Source: Pogona vitticeps (Eukaryota; Chordata; Lepidosauria; Squamata; Agamidae). Taken from it: a DNA stretch of 64,000 bases. The stretch's first letter is position 1. Each line of letters begins with the position of its first letter. This document shows positions 44,941-55,012 of the stretch, in pieces. The notes beneath the pieces are model-generated. The model searched no databases. It saw nothing but the letters and a program-made list of their open reading frames with translations, and was not told where the DNA came from. The translations under genes were made by a program, and so were the position numbers. The stretch is from positions 176,511,501-176,575,500 of the forward strand of contig NC_135787.1 in the NCBI RefSeq assembly GCF_051106095.1. The letters are read 5' to 3'.

Positions 44941-47660
44941 TGGATGGAGAAAGATGGGGTAAATATTTTAAAGAAATAAACTAACAAAAACACAAAGTAG
45001 ACCATGTGGTACTTGTTCAGTCCATATAGGCATGGACTGCAGACTTGCGTTGCAGAAAATGTGTTTTCAGAGAACATAACCTTTCCTAGCAATCAAGGGG
45101 GAAAGCTTCTGATTGTTTAAGTAGGTAAAACAAAGAGAGTGACCTGGCCAAGTTATGTCTTATTTTTATTAGAAACTGCCAGAGCTTGGGAACATTACTT
45201 TTTTTGAATCACAACTCCCAGAAACCCCCAGCCAGCCAAAAGAATCCTGCTTTCCAAGTTCTGTCCATCTCTTATCTGTATTATATACGTGGTTGGTGAT
45301 AATTCAAGCGTTATTTCTCCTAGTACAACATCACCCCATGGGAAATCTTTGAAAGGCAGCATGTTAGTGTGTACTTCAGTGGCAAATTGACTTCTAATTA
45401 TTCTCAAGGGGAAAAATGTGTGTTTATTTGCATACACGTACTTCTCCTCCCCTCACTTCCAGACAGATCTGTGTTTATGCTCAGAGGCATGAAAAGCCAA
45501 ATCCCATGAATTAAAAACTGCTCTCAGATAAAATTAAGCACTAAAATTACACAAGATAAAGAACACAAATGCAAAGCCTTGAGGAGATATCACTGTCGAA
45601 AAGCATTTATAAATTCCAAATACTTAGACGACAGTAGATGTCCTCACAGCAGCTGACTAATGTGCGCTGAACGGGAGTAATTATAGTGCTTAGTCAGAAT
45701 GAGTTCTGCTTAACATCAAAGTGCATTTACACTTTTCTTGTCTTGAAAGCCAGAGAACATTTACACTTCTCTTGTCTTGATGACTGCATGGCTCCTTTAC
45801 AAGTTTAAGAGCCTACCTGTCAGAAGAACTAAGAACCAGGAGGCCTCAAAATATTCAGCAGGAGTACAAGCATTTTAAGGAACTAACACAATTCCCCGTG
45901 TTGTTTTAAAAATACTAAACCAGGATGTTCAAACTGGTGGAATCCCAGTCTAAGCCCATCTATTAAGTCTGTTTCATAGTTTTCATCTCACTGGTTCACA
46001 GACTGTTTGGTCTGGAAGGCTAATCATCATCATCCCTACCACCATCATGATCACCATTATAATCCCAAATAGTAATAAGGAAAATATAGGAGTGGTAGTG
46101 GTGTTCACAGTGCTTGGAAGAAAGAGTCCGACGAAATATATATGAATAATGCCCAGAAGAGGCATCATTGACTAAAACAGGGGTAATCTTCAATGCAGGG
46201 TATGTACTTTGTTGCTGAGTTATGTGTGCCACTCCAAAGGAGATGTTGGTTTAGATTATAGCTTCCAGAATTCCACAGCCAGAATGACTTCCTTTTTTGT
46301 ACAGAAAGGTAGACCATGAACCTAAGCAATGAAGCCTTCCAGCTAAGCCTTTCTCCATGTCAGCTGCATTTAGCTATCTGCAGGTGGAGGTATGTCAGGT
46401 GGAAGTCACAGAATGGAGAATTATTGGAAATGAAGTCCAAAAAAAATCTGAGTGGCACATTCCTAGTAATGAGTTTACAGTAGGTTTTGGAAATACAGTA
46501 GGGACCTTCTGGTTCACCCTTCAGTTTCTTAGCAACTACAGTGCACTAAACGTCAGGGGATGATGAGTGGACACGTTGAGCCAAATCTATCAAAATACCT
46601 GCTTTTTGCTCACATAACCTTTCTGTCTATCTTAAAGAGAACATTTTTAGAGCTGTATATTATTGTTTCTCCTTGCTGGCTTCTCTAGTCCTTTTTTTCC
46701 ACCTGAAGAGCAGTAATCTCCAGTTGCCTTGCCCTCTGATTCCAAGCATTCGAAAGGATGTGGACCTATTGAAGGGGGATCAGACAGCAGACCTTGCTCC
46801 AGAACCTCCTAAAAACTGGAGAAGGCATTAGATTGACATTGTCTTCATCTTGACACTTAGGAACTCTTTGCTTAACAGTAATATGAGCAAGAGCATTCCC
46901 TGAAGATAGCTCATACTAGTAATCTAGATAAAATAAGGGAGGAGCTCTTAATGATTCACAACATAGGCAATTCAAACACACAGCATACAAACATTTTTCC
47001 TTCACTTAAGAACATGCACCCAGGTGCTTGACAGCAGCTACCTTCATGAACAATAATGGTTGTGTGGGATGTGCTTCCAAGCACTGTGCCACAGTAGTGG
47101 GATTGGACAAGGAGCAGTTGGCTTCCTTATTTATCACAGAACAAGTTTCAGAATATGCTGAAATTGGTCCATCTTTTTATAACAAAAAATAAAAGTCATG
47201 CACTGCTTGAGTCAATATTGTGAAAACTGTCGTGCAGTGGCCCACCAGTCCTGTACAAAGAATTATGAATTGTAAAGCATTACTTTTCTAATGCATTTGG
47301 TGGTGCATTAAGAGGCGTGAGAAGGAACAACCTGACCCAATCCGGCTGCTAATAATTCATTTTATTAACTTTGGAGTTGCAAGGAGCAAAAGAGTTCCAA
47401 AGGGAAAACAAGTTCAACTCAATGTTTGTGGTACGTGAGGGCACATGGAAGTTCACTCTAAGGCAAGCAAGGCAGACGTTTCAGACACCCGCCAGGAATA
47501 GGGTCTGGAGTGAGTCGATATGAAGGAACAAGGCTATAGTGATAAGATCCCCGTTGCTGTAAGCATCTGTGACACAGACCAGTGCTGGCAACCTGAAGCT
47601 GAGAACAAGATTCTCCCCCACCCTCCTCAGCACCAACATGCACAAACAATTCCATGCATG

Positions 47661-48001
47661 TATTTGCGAAGGCTTTCACGACCAGGATCTAATGGTTGTT
47701 GTGGGTTTTTTGGGCTCTTTGGCCGTGTTCTGAAGGTTGTTCTTCCTAACGTTTCACCAGCCTCTGTGGCCAGCATCTCTTCTCCGTAGCACAACAATAC
47801 ACCCACAACAAGACACACTAATCACCCATCTACAGAAAAAGACAAAAGCCTGTCTCACAGCCATAAATATTGCACTCCCAAGCCAACTACACCAGAGCAT
47901 AGAGTGCTGTCCTCTGAAGATGCTGGCCACAGAGACTGGCGAAACGTTAGGAAGAACAACCTTCAGAACATGTCCAAAGAGCCCGAAAAACCCACAACAA
48001 C
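47661..48001. mobile_element. Penelope-like element, inverted arrangement with both 3' ends outward
   Basis: The left arm (47661-47785, antisense) reads TTTGCGAAGGCTTTCACGAC to CTCTGTGGCCAGCATCT. The right arm (about 47786-48001, sense) carries ACACTAATCACCCATCTACA upstream and ends CCCGAAAAACCCACAACAAC. The flanks CAATTCCATGCATG (47647-47660) and CAATTCCATGTATG (48002-48015) are a 14-bp duplication with one mismatch. The arms are unequal, the right one reaching about 110 bp further into the element. Confidence 0.8.
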
Positions 48002-49869
48002 CAATTCCATGTATGCTGGTAAAAAGGACAGGTAGTTTACTTTGACCCGATAGTGTCCCCCACTGCTCCTGAATGAGGCAGGTTAGTTCTAGTTGCCAAA
48101 CAGAAATAAATGGCTAGAAAGCTGAGGAAACTGTTGCTGCTGCCTCATAGTATCTGCCGCCTGAGGGAGTTGTCGTATTTTGCCTAAAGGTAGGGCCAAT
48201 CCTGACACAGCCATTGATTAACAGTAAGTCACATTACATCAGAACTCCATGTTCCAGCTTATTACCTGCAGAAGCACAGTTGGGAGCTTGATTCCCCACT
48301 GTCCATTCCAGGAGAAGAGTCAGCCTGTGTACCCCAGAGAGGTTTGCTTGCTGTCCAGATTAAGGTCAGTTTGGCATCAGGCAGAAACATTTTTATTATA
48401 GATTTGGGACCTCACTGGCAACATGAGTAGGGCTAAATGTGAGCCAGAGGCTGTTGTGATCCAGGAGCATAAGAAATGACTCCCAGTTTTTTCCCTGTGG
48501 TAAAAATTGGTAGCCACTTCATGTGCAGCATGTTCTTGGGAACTACCATTAACCTGAACTTATTTGACAAGGTTTTTAAAAAAAAATAGCTACAGTAATA
48601 GTTTCAGGGTCCTCCCAAGAACGTAGCTAGTATCTTACTTATTCTTTTTTTAAAAAGTAATGCTTTGCATTCTGATTATTTAAAAGTAACCACAATAGTT
48701 TTAGTTAGTGAAATAAACATCTGTACACTGTCCACTGACCTACAGTACAGCGCTTTTCCATTCCCTGAGATTCTGTGGCAAAAAAAACAAAAAAAAACCA
48801 GACTAAGGGGTGGATCCATGTAATTACACAGAGGTAGGATCTTGTAATCTCACAAGAGAGAGCCATTGTGACACCATAGTGTAGGAACAGGATGAATAAA
48901 CACTGAAGAAATAAACTTATCTGTTTTTAAAAACATAATTGCTTAATTTTTTCTGTTGAAGTCTTGACTTTCTTCTTTCATACCCACAGTCACACCTGCT
49001 GTTATGTATGGAAAAGCAGTGGTATAAACACTGAGAAAAGGTGGACTATTCCCAATCACTTGGACATTTCATTTCAGCTCTCTTTCCACTTTACACTGAG
49101 AATGGAAATGATTTATTCCCCATTTTGGAATAATGAATAACCAGTTCTTCAACAAAGATGCTGAAACCGCCATAAGGACCATTCAGTTAGTGAGTGAGAA
49201 AGCAAATACTGTAGTGACTTTTCTATGTTTCCTGAATAATCAGAGGTCAGGCCCTGTGTGAGTAGCTAGAATTGTCAGGCACCTGCAAAGGTCTGTAGTC
49301 AAGAGTTCCACCACTGACTGAAAATCCCTGTGGCAGCCCTTCTGAGCCATTGTTTTCTTACCTTCGCTCATTCTTGTCCATTCTGCTCAGTCCCCGCTGC
49401 TCCTCACCACTATCAACCCAGTTTATACCAAGGATGGAGAACCTTTAGCCTTCCCACAATCCCACAGCATTAGCCATGATGAATGTGGATGATCAGAATT
49501 ATAGGTTAACTGGAAAGCTATTGGCTGTACACATCCAAATTACTAATGGGTGGTGATGGCTGATGACAGCAGCCTGCTTCTTCACTTGTTGCTACCACTA
49601 AGAGAGGGTCTAAAACTACCTCTTTATATATCATGGAAGCTCGTGACGGTATCTTGCAGATACACACACATCAAGAAGCCTCACTTGTCAACAGAGTGCA
49701 GTATAGCCACACCTCTATTCTGAGTAAATCAGTATAAGAAATAGGGCTGTAAATTGATCCCATCTGCAAATCCATTCAATTACATCTCAGATTCTTTTTG
49801 TTTTCTATTATCCCCATCTTGAATATTCCATCTTATTGATTCAATTGTTTAATGTTTGATGTCTTTATG

Positions 49870-49966
49870 TTTTTTATGATATTTTATGATATTTGTAAGC
49901 CGCCCCGAGTAGAGACTGTCTGGGTGGGTGGGGCAGAAATCTGATGAATAAATAAATAAATAAATA
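49870..49966 (+). mobile_element. L2-like LINE 3' tail with AATA repeat
   Basis: ATTTGTAAGCCGCCCCGAGT then GTGGGGCAGAAATCTGATG-AATAAATAAATA is the typical end of these repeats. It lies 54 bp before exon 2 of SYT10. Confidence 0.7.
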
Positions 49967-50019
49967 GACTAACCTAATTAAAGCTGCCTGGGTTCTGCTT
50001 TGCCTCCTCTTATTTGCAG

Positions 50020-50380
50020 ACATCTCCGTCAGCCTACTAGCAGTCGTCGTCAGCTTCTGTGGACTTGCCTTGCTGTTAGTCTCCCTTTTTGTCTTCTGGA
50101 AGTTGTGCTGGCCATGCTGGAGGAGCAAACCCGTGGCTTCGAATATAACCAGCGTCCCCCAGAACACTTCCAGTGCACCTTTGGAGGTTTCAGAAACCAA
50201 TGAGAAAAAAGAACCCATTAAAGAAAACGGGAAGCCCTCGGTCAAGGTGGCTGAAGCAGCCATGAAGATTAGCCACACTTCACCTGATATTCCAGCAGAA
50301 GTTCAGAATGCACTCAAAGAACATCTCATCAGGCATGCACGGATGCAGCGGCAGATCACAGAGCCCACGTCTTCATCAAG
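50020..50380 (+). CDS. SYT10: Synaptotagmin-10, exon 2 (residues 51-170, membrane segment and linker)
   Basis: The acceptor follows a pyrimidine-rich tract ending TTTGCAG at 50019. The donor AAG|GTAAAA is at 50381. The 361-nt exon enters in phase 1 and leaves in phase 2. It encodes the single transmembrane helix (about residues 53-76, ISVSLLAVVVSFCGLALLLV and following). Next comes a Cys/Trp-rich juxtamembrane stretch, WKLCWPCW at residues 77-84, whose Cys80 and Cys83 are likely palmitoylation sites by analogy with other synaptotagmins. The rest is a charged linker ending near ALKEHLIRHARMQRQITEPT. The HTSPDIPAEVQ block is strongly conserved in SYT10. No frame damage is seen. Confidence 0.96.
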
Positions 50381-50410
50381 GTAAAAGCAATTCAAAGTAA
50401 TACTCTAAAG

Positions 50411-50548
50411 CAGTGGTTTCCGATCTTGAGTAACCCAGATGTTCTTGGGTTGCAGTTCCCAGAAGCCTTCACTACCAGCTGTGTTGGCCAGGGTTTCTGG
50501 GAGCTGCAGTCCAAGAACACGTTGGTTACCCAAGATTAGCAACCCCTG
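50411..50548. mobile_element. hAT-like MITE, 30 bp after SYT10 exon 2
   Basis: Ends CAGTGGTTTCCGATCTTGAG and CCCAAGATTAGCAACCCCTG; flanks CTCTAAAG (50403-50410) and CTGTAAAG (50549-50556) match 7 of 8. The 138-bp unit is a near-perfect hairpin (AGATGTTCTTGGGTTGCAGT against GCTGCAGTCCAAGAACACGT). It sits 30 nt inside the intron, close to the donor. Confidence 0.85.
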
Positions 50549-50582
50549 CTGTAAAGCGTTCAGGCCTAAAAGGTATACCATA

Positions 50583-50999
50583 TAGTGATGCCTCGCTTAA
50601 CGACGATTATCCGTTCCAGGAAAATCGCTGTTAAGCGAAAACATTGTAAAGCGAAATTAAAAACCCCATTGAAATGCATTGAAACCTGTTCAATGCATTC
50701 CAATGGGGTAAAAACTCACCGTCCAGCGAAGATCCTCCATACGGCGGCCATTTTCGCTGCCTGTATAGAGAGGAATTCGTCCCTAAGCACAATGGGGAGC
50801 CATTATAAGCACGCAGCAGCCATTTTGAAAACCCTACGATCAGCTGTTTTTGATCATCGTAAAGCAAAAATCGGTTCCCGAAGCAGGGAACCGATCATCG
50901 CTAAGCGAAATTCCCCCATTTAGACCATCGTTTTGTGATCACAAAAAGATCATCGTAAAGCATTGTAATGTGGGGCAATCGTTAAGCGAGGCACCACTG
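50583..50999. mobile_element. Palindromic mariner-type MITE, copy B
   Basis: Left end TAGTGATGCCTCGCTTAACG (slightly decayed), right end GTTAAGCGAGGCACCACTG, flanked by TA on both sides. It shares with copy A the segments ATGCATTGAAACCTGTTCAA and CATCGTAAAGC/AAGCGAAA words, and the GGCGGCCATTTTCGCTGCCT block. Confidence 0.85.
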
Positions 51000-52834
51000 T
51001 ACAGTAGCTGAAAATGAGGAATGATAAAAGGATGATATTACAATAAAATGCATAGCTCGGTGTCAGACAATATAATAGATACCTAATAAACAAGCACAGT
51101 GTGTGAGAAAAATTGATCTCTGAAGATTTCAACAAATAGCATCGAGGTAAGTTTCATTTATCTTATTTATATAGTTTAGGTTTAGTCACTACTTAGAAAA
51201 ATTATTTCATGATCTACAACTTCCACATCTGTAGTCCAAAAGAGTAGCTGATTCCAACTTTTAAATAAAGGGTAGCCATGTGGGCGATACAAAATAAAAT
51301 ACAAATGCAAAAATAGGTGATAACTTTATAGGAGATTTTTTAGTAGTCTGTAAGGGTATCACCTACAAAACAGGACAAATTTATGATACAAACCAGGTAA
51401 CTAATTACAAATCTTGGTGATACCATACTAGCAAGTCTTACAAATAAAAACACAAATTTTCAGTGCTTACTTCAGTGACTGCTTTAAATCTTGTGAAAAT
51501 TGTCCCTATTCAGCAATGTGTGGTACCGGTGGCCTAGATCAAGCATTCTGTTAGCAGAATAAGATTCTTTTCCTTTTTCCTTTCTCCTGTACCTTACTGT
51601 ATCATCTGATAGCAAGTTCCAGAGGTCAGTTCTCATCCCTTCAGAACAGGTTTGGAGAGGGTGAACGTGTTTCTACAGGAAGGAGGGGAAATGCGCTTAG
51701 TTCTGTTGAGTGAAGCAATTCCACCAGCAGTGTGGCCTCGTTTAACCCTGTTTCACAAATCTACAAACAACAGCAGTGTAACATAGTTTTTGTGTTGGTC
51801 CCAGAATAGGTGAGGTGTAACACGGGTAAGATGAGAAACCATGCTGCAATAAATTCAGACTAAATAGGCATCACCTTTTCAGTCAAATTGAAAAAAATGA
51901 AAACTTTTGACAGTTAATTCCGCCCCTAACTGAGATTCTAGATTGCAGCAAGACATGGCAGAGAACAATGCTGCTACCTGTAGCATCAATCAAAAAATGA
52001 TTTTATGAATAGAATGACAGAAGCATTTAATTTTAATGTGCCAGGAACATCAAGGAGAGGAATATGCACGTCCTCCTCTGCACCTAAATGAATTTAAGTA
52101 CAGCAATGCCATTTTGGGCACAGAGAAAATAACAACTAGGAAGTGAAGGGTGTCATGAGTCATGGAATGAACGTTGCTATTTGCTAAATTATTTGCATAA
52201 CTGTATTTGTACAATAGATGTCCCCATTTGTATTTTGCACCAGAAAAAGGCAGCATAAACTACTGGCAATACATGCATGTAGCCCCCTTACATTTGTTCA
52301 GTGGCACTGCCAGCACCAGAACAATACACACTCCTGAAATCACAGCATGGAAATTCCTGTTGTGTGTCTTTAAGGAAGGGAAACAGACTTTCATTCTTGC
52401 AGCCTCACATGGTTCTATATGTTGCAGAAGAAAGCTCTATCTCTATCCTGCACCACAGAGGGCCTCCAGGGCTACCAAAATGTTTCACTGACAACTGCAA
52501 AGGCAAAGACAAATACAGTGGGTGCTGCAGAATGCTGGCTGCAGCAGGGGACTGAACTGCAGCATGACCAAGGCGGGCCCCAATCTCCAGACATTACTCA
52601 GTTTCCATAACCTAGACAACCTGTTAATGCAGGTAGGTGCCTGTGAGTGTTTAAAGAAAAAAGACACTGAGTTTGTGCAGAGGCATTTTGTGCAATTCAT
52701 TAAACCTTATTAGGAGAAAAGTATTGCCCTCTGCTAGAAGCAAGAAATCTCTCAGGGCTTGAAAATCCCTCATCAGCGTTTCTAGTTCTGTTGAGGCAAC
52801 TGAAATTGATGCAAACAAGGAACATAGTGTGCAC

Positions 52835-52897
52835 AGCCTTCGAGAATACATAGATAGCCTTCGAGAATACATACATAGCCTTTGATAATACATAGTG
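52835..52897 (+). repeat. 21-bp minisatellite, three units
   Basis: AGCCTTCGAGAATACATAGA-type units at 52835-52855, 52856-52876 and 52877-52897. The first two differ at one position; the third is more diverged. The 12-mer ACATAGTGTGCA occurs on both sides. Confidence 0.85.
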
Positions 52898-53212
52898 TGC
52901 ATTCACATCCCTACATTTGTGATATTTGTATTCCTCCTATTTCAATACAAGACCATAACAACATAAGTCACATCTGGATTGACAGATGGGTTGTTTTCTT
53001 CTCCATTGCTGCTATCAGTTCCAAACCAAGCTTTGGTTATGCTTTCTACCATTTTCCTCTATAGGTAACTTTTTCAGGACAAGAGACATAATTATCCTCA
53101 TCTTTGAGAGGTGACCTCTTTCCTGGGAAGAGGGAGGGAGACAAAATCCATCTTGCCTAAAATGAACCTAGCATTCAGGGTTTTTTTGTCCACCAAATGT
53201 TATACCTATGTG

Positions 53213-53296
53213 ATAAGAGTGGTCGCATAGACCAGATGGGCGGGATACAAATCAAATCAATCAATCAATCAATAAATAAATAAATAAATAAATAAG
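53213..53296 (+). mobile_element. L2-like 3' tail with AATC/AATA repeats
   Basis: GAGTGGTCGCATAGACCAGA, TGGGCGGGATACAAATC, then CAATCAATCAATAAATAAAT. Related to the tail at 59195. Confidence 0.55.
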
Positions 53297-54189
53297 ACTG
53301 CTTAAAAAATCCCCTGATTCCTGTCTATAACCTCTTTCCTGTAAGATTCTCATTGTTACACTGGAATCACTGTAGAAAAGATTTGTTTGGGGCCTCTTTG
53401 AATTAGCTTAATTTAATCATAAAACTGTCTAAGTGATTCCAGCTGGAAAGAAAAAGTAGTAAAGATAATATTGTGTTGAAATTTTCCAGATTCATTGTTT
53501 CATACAGAAGCTTGTTGTCAAGGCTGTGCGGGGGGGGTGGGTTGAATGTGAGGAATCTTAATCGAAACATTTAACTTCCTTATATCTTGTGCTGTTATGA
53601 AAGAAGCCTGCTTATGAAAAGAAATCATATTTCAAGTCTCCAGATCCCAAACAAGCAATAAATGACACCAGAATAAGCATTTCAACATCATTGTTGTTTA
53701 TCTCTAGAGCACAGTTTAGCTTTACTTCAGAGTCCGTGTCAGGTAGAAAAATGTCCTTATTGATATGAAAAGAAAAGAGGAAAGAGGATTAAAAACAGAG
53801 AATCAGACAGTTATGAGTGGAAAGGGTTTGAGGGGCCATATGTAGTCTGCCTCACCAAGGCAAGATCTATAGTGTTTTTCTTCTAAGAACTGAAGTTGGT
53901 AAATAGAGTTGATTATCAGAGGATGGTACCTCCATACTGTTAAATGAAGACTCTGCCTCACAAGAAAAAGGAAATGGCTTCACAACCATTTGATTTACCT
54001 AGATTTTAACAGAAATCAGGTACATTTACATCTTCCTAGATTATCTACTCTCTTGCTCTCTTTTTTAAAACAGATTTCTGCTGACAAACTTTCAAATTCA
54101 GGATTATTATTACCCAGTTGGTTTTGTGTATGTAAGCTTGTCTGTTTAGTAGTTCTAAGGCTCGGTGCTTATGTTTGAGCACATAGGCC

Positions 54190-54616
54190 TGCAACTCTCA
54201 TGCATGCACTGGAGAGTTTCTCCTCAGATGAGAAACCTGAGGCTTCAGTACCAGATGGCAAAGAGGAACAAGCAACTGATGATGACTTTGTAGACTTCTC
54301 TCCTGCAGGGATGGGGAGCCCGTGGTTGGAGTCCAAGGGGAAGCGAGGCCTTCACTGGATCCAACACAGCAGCATGAGACAAAGGCAGCTGATCACATGT
54401 ACCCGGTTACAAGGGAGGGTGTGTTTTGTTTTGAACTAGAGGCCTTAAAGAAATAAGGGGTTTCCTTAATAAAGGGGCCCTCCCCTTAGAAGAGCTGACA
54501 CTGAAAACCCTGCAACTGAGTCCTAGATGGCGGGGCATGCCAGCTAAGCTTCAAAAGGTTCACTTGAAGGCTGAGGGAATTAACGAGATCATTACCTGCT
54601 CATGTCTGGAACTCTG
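54190..54616 (+). other. Unassigned sequence with an acidic open frame
   Basis: A 79-codon frame (54200-54439) begins MHALESFSSDEKPEASVPDG and is rich in Asp/Glu at its start. I could not assign it. It has no visible splice sites in register with SYT10. It might be a relic of an interspersed element whose other half lies beyond the MITE at 54619-55012, but that is inference. Confidence 0.3.
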
Positions 54617-54618
54617 TA

Positions 54619-55012
54619 CAGTGGTGCCTCACTTAGCAACGTTAATCCATTCCGAAAAAACATTGCTAAGCTATAACATCGCTAAGCGAAATTTAAAAGC
54701 CCATAGAAACGCATTAAAATGCGATTAATGCGTTCCTATGGGCTTAAAAACTCACCTTAAAGCGAAAATCCTCCATAGCGCCGCCATTTTCACTGCCTCT
54801 TAAGTGAGGAAAAACAGTGGGCGGCCATTTTGAAACCGCTGATCAGCTGTTAAAAAAGGGTCGCTTTGCCATGATCGCTTCCCCGCGATCATGGCAAAGT
54901 GAAAAAAAAAACATAGGGACAATCGCAAAGCGATCGCTTTTGCGATCGCAAAAAGTTAGTCGCTAAGCGATTTTGTCACTCAAACGAGCGATCGCTAAGC
55001 GAGGCACCACTG
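54619..55012. mobile_element. Palindromic mariner-type MITE, copy C
   Basis: Left CAGTGGTGCCTCACTTAGCA after TA; right GCTAAGCGAGGCACCACTG followed by TG (a decayed TA). Words GCTAAGC(GA) recur through the body. It carries the core AACGCATTAAAATGCGATTA and the block ATCCTCCATAGCGCCGCCAT shared with A, B and D, plus a GATCGC...GCGATC hairpin near 54870-54895. Confidence 0.85.

Larger units (their letters stand above)
41257..50019 (+). other. SYT10: SYT10 intron 1
   Basis: 8,763-bp intron between confirmed donor and acceptor. The first 1.1 kb is the GC-rich tail of the CpG island, with a (CT)n tract near 41338-41358, a run of about 14 G at 41747-41760, a (TG)n tract at 42023-42052 and another G run near 42264. 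The region 42320-44100 contains no repeat I can name except short hAT-like scraps near 43000-43060. CR1 occupies about 44110-44940. The region 44940-47660 is largely unique to my eye, with an imperfect tandem pair at 45725-45782. A Penelope-like insertion is at 47661-48001. 48005-49870 has nothing I recognise, and an L2-like 3' end lies just before exon 2. Confidence 0.93.

Noticed and set aside
52835-52897. CRISPR-like short array
   Set aside because: The units are directly abutting with no spacers and the genome is vertebrate; it is a minisatellite.
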